Shown here one piece after another: positions 56,593-64,000 of a DNA stretch of 64,000 bases. The stretch covers positions 1-64,000 of the forward strand of contig WION01000216.1 of NCBI GenBank assembly GCA_015039365.1, given 5' to 3'. The notes below the pieces were generated by a model. It was not told where the DNA came from. It searched no databases and was given only the letters and a program-made list of their open reading frames with translations. This DNA comes from Amanita rubescens (lineage: Eukaryota; Basidiomycota; Agaricomycetes; Agaricales; Amanitaceae). How positions within the stretch are numbered: the first letter of the stretch is position 1; every line of letters begins with the position of its first letter. The position numbers and the translations under genes are program-made.

Positions 56593-58404
56593 TAATTTAA
56601 AATTTTATAATACTCCAAATATTTATAATTAATTATGAAGTTATAGCTTCACTATAAAAATAAAAATTAGAGTATTTATACTGTAAAATCTAAATATTAA
56701 TAAGTTAAGATATACCCATTCCACAACAAACTTCAAGTAGGTGGGGATGCCCATCACTGCATGTCCCCTGGTGGCTTCCCGAGAACCGCATCTCGGTTAA
56801 CAGCGGCAAAATCCGGTACTGCAGATGTCATTTCCCCGGAAATGGGCAAGAAAGGAGAATTGCGATAAGACTCGACGACCGAGTTTGTATTATGAGCAGG
56901 GCCATGGATGGGAGATTCAAGGAACAGGGATGAAAGAGATGGCCACCATAACCATCGTGGTGAACGGCAGATACAAGAAGGCACGCCATTTGTGCCAACT
57001 TACGTGTACGATGAAGAGGCATGTTAATGTGCTGGTGAGTGCGGATATTAGTTGAAAACGGTGTCTTGATGCCGATTTTTTAAGGCTAGCAAGTTGGAAA
57101 GCAGAATAGGATGGTCGACTCCCGGACGGTGAGTGCTTCTCTCATCATTCGAGTTAAAGAATTTACGCTCAGTTACGCAGAACCATTCGTCATCGACGGA
57201 GATCGGACATATGCCAACCTAGACATTTAGGCTATGCGAAAAAACCGCGGGCAAGTTCCAGATCGCGGTCCACGTCAACGACAAGCATCGCAGTCCACAC
57301 TCGACCCAATACCCGGCCTGTTTTATCTTTGGCGGGGACACAAGAAGAAGAACTGGTCATACGCAACATACTTTCATTCTGCCGGAGGAGGCGTCTGAGG
57401 AATAGGGCTAGCAAGAAGTTGGAAAGCGGAATAAAATGACATGTTGCCGCAACAGGAGCAACGTAATATCGCCTTCTCTCCCCCACCAATATCTGAAAAG
57501 GCATGCTCAGCTCTACCCAAGTCCTCAGATTATCTCAGCTTCATCCTTCTCGCGTCAAACCTCGCGGAATCCAACCTTGAGTCTTTCCACTCGGGCATGG
57601 CATCGTAGAACATTATACATGGGAAGGGAAAACCCGAATCAGTTGAGCTCTTGAGCGGTGGTGACGTGACGAGGCGACTCCGAAAGATCGGTCAACAGCG
57701 ACAAAGTGCGGTGCAGCAGGCGTCGTTTACGCGCCACTTTTTCAGGACTGATTCGTTAAAAAGACCAAGGAACTTGAAACTAATCTCCGAAAACAGACAA
57801 GGAGGGGAGAGTAGCGACGGGAAGATGGTCATGCCGGAGGGATGCAATTTTCCGTCCCGACTTATGCGCACGATGTGATGAAGTTTGCGAATACGACGGT
57901 AAGTGTTGGACGTTGATTGAAAATGGTGTCTTAATACTGGTTTTGTAGGAAAATAGTTTTTATATTTGACAGGGACGCTGGCGGTGTTTTAGGTCGTCGT
58001 CGTATGCACCTGGTGAGATCTTTTCGTTCGATGTAGAGAATTTCGCACACTCATCGAGCTACACAGATTCAAAGCGCCGGGACGTCCATGAAACAGAGGT
58101 GCAACCGTGATGGTTGCTGGCACTATTATCTCTTGCAACGCTGCCTCCGCCGCCCGCCGCTTTTACTCTGCTACCTCTACCTCGTCTACAGCAACGATCA
58201 CCACCCATCTCCTCTGGCACTGCTCCGGGATTCATTGCTCAAATCCTCCATCTACCTCGAGATCGGGGAGAAATGCCCTACCCGCGTCAAACGGACATAC
58301 ATCTTCTCCCAATGAGGAATATGCGTTCTGAGAGCAGTCATTGATCACCCTTTGTTAAAGATGGGTGGCAACAAGAGAATTTACAGTTCAACTACAACTA
58401 GTGG
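56593..58404. other. 1.8-kb stretch with a short internal duplication, no recognised gene
   Basis: AT-rich to about 56710, then GC-balanced. GCTAGCAAG(AA)GTTGGAAAGC occurs near 57088 and 57408. TTGAAAA(C/T)GGTGTCTT followed by a T-rich ..AG occurs near 57053 and 57918, each after a GT(G/A)AGT-like site, suggesting duplicated relics of a spliced gene. A plus-strand frame at 58107-58331 has no known domain. Confidence 0.4.
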
Positions 58405-60133
58405 TTACGCTGCCGCCACCATCTGTGGCTGCACTTGCTGCTGATGCTCAACCATCTCCTGCTGCACTCCATCGCCTCCCACCTGCTGCTGTTGCTGCTG
58501 CTCAAACGGCATAGCACCTCCTGCACGTGCAACAGCTGCCCCAATTGCCTGAGTTCTCAGCGCCAATCCACGAGTCTTTTCAATCACAGTCTGGTACACA
58601 GGCTGTGGTGGCCGATGAATCTCTATGACATTCTGGCAATAACCAACCAATTTTCAACAACGTGGCCCCTACACGCGCAAGACGAAACGCACCTTTTCCA
58701 AATCAATCTTGGCGTCTGCACCCATCCGTGTCCCTCTAATCAGGTTCACGATCCATTTCTCGCCTTCGTCCGGTGAGAGATTAAGTCTCTCCGACAAGTC
58801 CCTGCACGGAGTCATCAATGCCTAAAGCCTTCGTCTTCCGAAAACCCGAAAAAAAAACTCACCCAATATCAATCTTTTGATGAATCCTACAATATGCCTC
58901 CGATATCAAATACCGAGCATTGTCCAAAAAGTCGTCTTTAAACTCTCCCAAAAAGAAATCGTCTCCGACCACCACATCAACAGCTTCCTTGAGCGACTTT
59001 TGGGCAGCCTCGAAATCGAATTCGACGTAGAGCTCTTTCAAAAAGGACGTGACGGGGTCTTGGTATTGGTACTCCTCCATCTGGATGACTTTGACGATGT
59101 CGCGGATGGCGTTCCGCACGCGTGACGAGACCGGTGCGCCGGGAGCTTGTTGGGCTGAGGAAGTTTTGCGGGAGAGAATGGCGGCAGCGGCAAGGTAGCG
59201 GAGGATCCATGGACAGGCGGTTTGGATGGTGTTGAGGTAGGCGGGGGCCATGAACGTGTCGAGCAAGAGCGTTCGGCCATTCGGGTGGTTGAAATAGACG
59301 AAGAGAGACCAGTGGACCAGCCAAGTTCGGGAATGAAGCTGGGCTAGCGCAGGGTCGCTGATGATTGTTGAGGATGTCGAGGAAGGGTTGGAGCTGGTTG
59401 TGGAAGCGGCGGCACGGCTGTCAATGGCTTCGCGGAGGGTGTTTAGTTCTTCGAGAGCGACTTCCCAGTTGCCGGTGAGGATGTCTGAAGCGAGTTTACC
59501 CCAATGAGCAGAGGTCGTACGCTCGACATCGGTGGAGAGGATGCGAAAGTGGTACAAATAGTCCGCGGATCCGCTGTAATTTCCGTATGAAAATTGAAAT
59601 TGGCCAAAGTTGTAGAGGGCATTGATTTGTTCTAGCGTCAGCTGTGGGGGATGAAAGAAAGATAAGCGCAATGAGATCAAATAAGATAGCAACGAGCACG
59701 CACACCAAAGTTATCTTTTAGATACTGCAAATTTTGAATCTTATCCTGCCGCAGAGACTGAGCTACGTCGGGATTTTCAATGACGTTCAACACAGCTTGA
59801 GCTTCGTTCTGCAGCCTCTCATTCGTAGACACAACTTCTTCCCTCTTACTTGCAAACTCTATGATAAAAAACGGCGATGTCAATATCAACATAGCGGTGA
59901 GATGTGAGATAACCGAAAAACTCACCCTCGGGAACCGGCTCATCAGGATGGATCTGCTCAAACAGGGACACCGCATAATCATGCATATTCGTCCCTTTTG
60001 CAAGCTCGTATTGTGCGATCTGCACTTCTTTTATGGGGAATAGGGAATTGTCGACAAGCCATGCGAGTAGAGGAAAAACGAGATGACGGTCGAGGTAAGG
60101 AATGATAGTCTTCGTTAGATCATATTCGGCCAT
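58405..60133 (-). CDS. eif3e: Translation initiation factor eIF3 subunit e (INT6)
   Basis: Five exons: 60133-59926, 59858-59704, 59641-58863, 58801-58693 and 58632-58405 (1479 nt, 492 aa), all joins in frame. The N-terminal domain opens [20 protein letters not shown] with [29 protein letters not shown] and [20 protein letters not shown] follow. The PCI domain lies near the C-terminus ([40 protein letters not shown]). A Gln-rich tail with a CAG/CTG-type repeat (EQQQQQQ near 58490) is extra to the core. The protein is part of the eIF3 complex that recruits mRNA to the 40S ribosome in the cytoplasm. Its length is at the upper end for the family because of the tail. The DNA upstream is the gene-poor 60.1-61.3 kb stretch. 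Confidence 0.95.
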
Positions 60134-61283
60134 TGTTTTGTTGTGAATCTTTTGTGAGTGATTTTGATTCGGATGACGGACAGCTGCAGTGGCGAGCTGC
60201 ACTGATATCGTATTTGCGGCTCGATCTCTGCAAAAGTGGACAGGCGTGGGAAGTCTTTGGCTGGCACTGCCACGCATGTCCGGCACGGAGCATAAAAAAG
60301 AAATCATTTCTTCTAACACCAGGATGACAGGTGAAGAACCATTGTCAGCGTACTACTGCCCGTATTTTTTTCGGTTTCACATCGCTATTGGATGGACGGC
60401 GAGCATTTGGAATGCAGGCCTCCGTCGGACTCTGGGCGGGGGGCTTCATGACGACGGGACAATAAAACCTCAAAGCAAAAAGTTTCAAGTTCGCGATTGG
60501 GAGAGGAGATAGACGTAACCAACTAAGAAAAGTGTTATTACTCCGAGAAAAGCATCTGGACAGACCAGCACGGCGTTGATGGTCTTGATAATGTATGACG
60601 TGTCATGCATTATTCTGGTGTAACGAAAAGACTGAAGACCCAAGGACAATCCAGCAGTTCGTGAGTTTGGAATAGTCATTTAAATCCGATATATGAAAAA
60701 TAACTAAAACTATTCAGCATACTATATGCCATCGTTACAAGAGAAATCCAGCATGGTTTTCTGGTCCAGGAGCTCTAAGGGTTCAGCGACACGCAGAGAA
60801 GTGCTGTCACTCCCGGAGCTCGACGTTAAGAATACTGCCCATGTTATTTGATTCTAATATATGAAAATGATCGTTTGGATCCTATTTGTTACGGAAGAAA
60901 TCCGACATGTTCTCGGGTGTTACTTCACAGACTCTGCGTTCAAAAGATCCTGTACCAATCACATTAGTCAACCACGACAACAAACAGACGTTTAAAGTGA
61001 CATACCACTCTCAACTCGTTCATCTTCCGTCGTCAACCCCGAATCAGGAGCTTCGAGGAAATCTCGACCTCAACACTTGATCTTCTTCTTCTTCAAAAGG
61101 ATCGTCGTCGTCACGCTCATTAGCATCATCCATCAAAGTCGCGTCGACAGCGCTGCCTGCTTTCCCCATTCTTTGCGAAAGCAGCTACTAAGCGACAGGA
61201 AGCTCTAACGCTGACGTACAACCGGCAAACTTGAATGTCTTGATTGTCGATCCGGTGAATAGCGATTCCGGCACTCGAGGTTT
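60134..61283. other. Intergenic stretch
   Basis: Contains the eIF3e promoter side and no recognisable gene. A (CTT)n run lies near 61081. Confidence 0.4.
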
Positions 61284-61813
61284 TTAGTCCGCCCAATCGA
61301 TGAATGACCTGAAGGAAAGTATCAATCTTAAGGTCTTTTGTATAGAAACAAGATCGCTCACCTGATATTTACCGATCCCATCTCGTCAGTGAATGTGTTG
61401 CATAACTCGTTGCTATCAGTAGCAATGCTTGACCAAATGTCACCGAGTATGCCTGTCCCAGCTACGGGAGTCCAGGCTCGGACAGTAGTTGCAACCTGAG
61501 GAAGGTCGGTTTCGAAGAAGGATCCAGGAACTACATGATCATCAGCGAGGACGACCATGCGGAACCTATAATGGACAAGGTCTGCGTTAGTAGGTTCTAA
61601 GTAAGACTATCGATAATCAACGTACGTTGCGGGGTTGACGTAAGGTTGGTTCATCTCAACAGACCTTCCTCGCTCGATCCGCCCACATCCGGCGTCATTC
61701 ACGAAACCATGTTGAGGTCGGGTATCGGACCTGGCCTATGAAAACCCATTATAAAGTAAAGCTGACGCAGAAAAAGTCACACACTCTACTTGGCAAAACA
61801 CATTGGGCCCCAT
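61284..61813 (-). CDS. Unrecognised small multi-exon gene or gene relic
   Basis: A consistent spliced model exists: 61813-61790, 61735-61626, 61565-61362 and 61308-61284 (363 nt, 120 aa), with GT...AG introns in phase. The protein contains GFVNDAGCGRIERGRSVEMN, MVVLADDHVVPGSFFETDLP and TPVAGTGILGDIWSSIA. No family, signal peptide or membrane segment is recognised. The start is arbitrary; exons further upstream, in the duplicated region, may belong to it. It could also be the 3' remnant of a longer gene. Confidence 0.4.
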
Positions 61814-61875
61814 GCAGATGAAACGGTCCACTATCCAGAACGGAAAGACTGGCAGTAGTTATACTATTGCATATC

Positions 61876-62890
61876 CGTGACCCCGGTCAGCCCCTTGATT
61901 GTGAACGAATGAAGTTTCACGTACAAACTGAGGAAGCAGAGAAGCAATGGGACCCATAGTTGCACATCGACCGTTTCAAAGTACTTGTGGGTCATTGAAG
62001 ACAATTGCTTGCTTCGAATACACGTTAATCGAGGAGGGTCACAAGCATTGATGGCCTGTAAAGCGTACACTATCGATGAGGGGGAAAGATAAGAATTGAG
62101 AAAACCGTCTTACAAGAAGTATCCTGGAAATAATGCACCTCAAAAAGCCAAAACGCCTACTCTTCAGACATATGACTGCCAACCGCATTCAATAAGCGAG
62201 TAAATGGGGCAGATACGGAACGGTTGCATCGGAAGCGCCTGCAAACATGTTCATCCTGATTCGCCTATATATCAAGTTAAGTAATCTAGCTTGTCGTAAA
62301 GTGGGAAAGAGTACAACCTGCCAAATTCCGAATTCTTGAACGAACGCGCTTGCCGCGCACGGCAGAGCGCGTCTATGTCTCCCTCAGACTGGTAACAGAT
62401 ATTTGCGGGTAGACTTCCTTCTCAATATCCTCCGTGCTGGCCGGCACCAGTTCTTCCTTTGTATTGTATCTAAGACCTTGGTCAGCCTCTGATCGCGAAC
62501 GAAGAGAGTTGAGCATACAAACGAAGGAAGCACGGAAACGATGAGTCCGGTAGTTGCACGTTGACCTTTTAAACGTGATTACGGATCCTGAGGGGACATC
62601 TTGCTAGGCACTAGAGCTTTTGATCGAGGAGGGTCTCATACATCGAGGGTCTGTAGAGCATAGGTCATTAGTAATGAAGATGGGAATCGGGTGACATCAT
62701 GATCAAGTTACGCCGGTAGCAACTTGCCACACAACACCTCCAGAAGCCAAAATCTTCCTATAACCGCTAACCATATGTTATAAGCGGACAAAAGAGGTCT
62801 TGCGCGCTACATTGCCTCTACGTCAAGTTAGCCCAGCGTTTCGGAACAAAGTGAAAGAATCCAACCTGACGTTCGGATTTTTGAACGAAC
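61876..62890. repeat. Diverged tandem duplication with period about 0.6 kb
   Basis: 61876-62345 resembles 62469-62890 in the same order. Shared words include GTCAGCC.(C)TTGAT(T/C)G(T/C)GAACGAA, AGTTGCAC, ATCGAGGAGGGTC and TTTTTGAACGAAC-like ends. The first copy has a minus-strand frame with a hydrophobic stretch (LWVPLLLCFLSLYV); the second is less open. Confidence 0.55.
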
Positions 62891-63344
62891 CACATGAATT
62901 TCTTTTGCTCTCTTCTCCTCTACCGGACGGCCCAAAATAAGGCATTCATCGGGATTTCGCATGAGGTGGTAATCTTCTGAACCTCTGGCATGATTTGCTG
63001 TCTTCGTCGACACCAGGTTGGGCTCGTCTCGAAGGCATTATGTAACTCAAAAATCGCACCAACGCTTGCGACGTTTGTCCCACCGTCCGCGTCAACACTT
63101 TGATAGGATGGACTCGCTGGCGCCGGCGTTGCACAACTTGCACACACGTGCTGTGCTGGGTATCGAGTACGTCAATAAGTTGACAGCGGCACCGCACTCA
63201 CGTCACGACTCACGCGTCCGAGTCACTTAATTTAACTTGGGCATAAGAATCCCCTGCTGTTAGGTTCCATACGAGGTGAGTAAAGCAGTATTAATGGATG
63301 TTGTGCATACTTCTGAAGCGCAATATCTCTCTCCGCTTAGACTC
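62891..63344. other. Intergenic stretch before the F-box gene
   Basis: Only short overlapping frames without domains. It presumably carries the F-box gene promoter. Confidence 0.35.
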
Positions 63345-64000
63345 ATGGAATCCCTACAGTCTCCCAACACAGCAACGTTAACCCACGTCGACGAGAGCGA
63401 TCATAGTATCGATTTTCCATCGCCAATCGGAAATGTGCCAAGCGAGGTGCTCAGCCACATCTTTGTTCTATGCAGTTGTGACTACCCCGTCCCCCTACTC
63501 TATCGCCAATGGGAAGTTCCGCATCAGGTTACCATCTCGCATGTGTGCTCGAGGTGGCGTCAGGTCGCGCTAAGCACTGGTGTGCTATGGAGCAATGTTA
63601 GAATTTCGAAATTTGATTCAGAGTACGCGCGCTGCCGCTTCCTGTACCAGACGTGGGTTGGCCGAGCATGCGATTATCCATTGACCGTCACTCTCACTTT
63701 TTCCGGTCCTCTTACCGACCTCTACAATGTTTTTCTGGACTTGGTGGTCCCATTTCGGATCAAAGCGCTCCACATGACACTGCCAAGTGATAAATTCTTC
63801 GATTTGCCGTCCTTCGATGTGGAAGAGTTTGGGATTGACGTGACCAATTTCCTGATGGAGGGAGACTTGAGTCCTTTAATGGAAAGGGCACGGCGGATCT
63901 GTATTTGGACTTTAGGTCCACGATCGGTGCGATCGCAGTTCGGGGAGCGAATAAAAGCGTTGTCTTTGTCGTGGCACCAATTGCGTTCTTTTGAATGCCA
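63345..64000 (+). CDS. F-box domain protein, 5' part (runs off the window)
   Basis: Open from ATG 63345 to the window end without a stop (218 codons plus 2 bases). After MESLQSPNTATLTHVDESDH, residues 27-80 form an F-box of the kind very common in mushrooms: PIGNVPSEVLSHIFVLC, then VTISHVCSRWRQVALSTGVL, then WSNV. The following part (VTLTFSGPL; IKALHMTLP; LRSFEC) fits the leucine-rich repeat-like region usual in this expanded family. Family role: Skp1-binding adaptor of SCF ubiquitin ligases that presents substrates. The substrate is unknown. Confidence 0.82.
   Translation, partial: MESLQSPNTATLTHVDESDHSIDFPSPIGNVPSEVLSHIFVLCSCDYPVPLLYRQWEVPHQVTISHVCSRWRQVALSTGVLWSNVRISKFDSEYARCRFLYQTWVGRACDYPLTVTLTFSGPLTDLYNVFLDLVVPFRIKALHMTLPSDKFFDLPSFDVEEFGIDVTNFLMEGDLSPLMERARRICIWTLGPRSVRSQFGERIKALSLSWHQLRSFEC

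Overview
The window is nuclear DNA of a basidiomycete fungus, most likely an Agaricomycete (mushroom-former). Protein-coding genes are broken by many short introns (about 45-90 nt, GT...AG, often with CTAAC/CTAAT branch points). The recognisable proteins are fungal (MKT1, ADE1, eIF3e, an F-box protein). The transposons are typical of mushroom genomes: Ty3, solo Copia-like LTRs, a tyrosine-recombinase retroelement and hAT/CACTA-like non-autonomous elements.

Layout. 0-25.9 kb is host gene space: a conserved acidic protein (1860-3236, minus), a complete seven-exon MKT1 (8934-11548, plus), a small C2HC-finger protein (11782-12517, plus), and a tandem array of three six-exon O-fucosyltransferase-like genes on the minus strand (17241-24811). 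The first of the three is intact and the other two carry frameshifts. The third faces ADE1 (24889-25984, plus) head-to-head across 77 bp. The rest of this part (3.2-8.9 kb, 12.5-17.2 kb) holds no gene I can recognise.

26-38.8 kb is a graveyard of old, CpG-poor transposon relics: a 3.1-kb element with perfect 35-bp terminal inverted repeats inside an older LTR, a solo LTR with a 23-bp minisatellite and a clean target duplication, fragments of a third LTR family, hAT-like elements made of hairpin units, and a broken cellular-type gene with a trypsin-like histidine motif.

38.8-56.6 kb is, in my reading, one tyrosine-recombinase (Ngaro/DIRS-type) retroelement on the minus strand with split direct repeats A1-gag-RT/RH-YR-B1-A2-B2. 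It has been pried apart by seven later insertions, most with clean target-site duplications. The largest is a very young, apparently complete Ty3 retrotransposon (47094-55550; LTRs differ at 1 of 487 positions). It has a gag-protease ORF, a pol ORF reached through a canonical -1 slippery heptamer placed directly on the gag stop codon, and, between pol and the 3' LTR, a three-exon antisense gene for a 369-aa protein with a Zn2Cys6-like cysteine array and a coiled coil. This antisense accessory gene is the most interesting item in the window.

56.6-64 kb returns to host sequence: eIF3e (58405-60133, minus), a short unrecognised multi-exon gene beside a 0.6-kb tandem duplication, and the 5' part of an F-box gene running off the window end. 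All homology statements come from pattern recognition without database searches.
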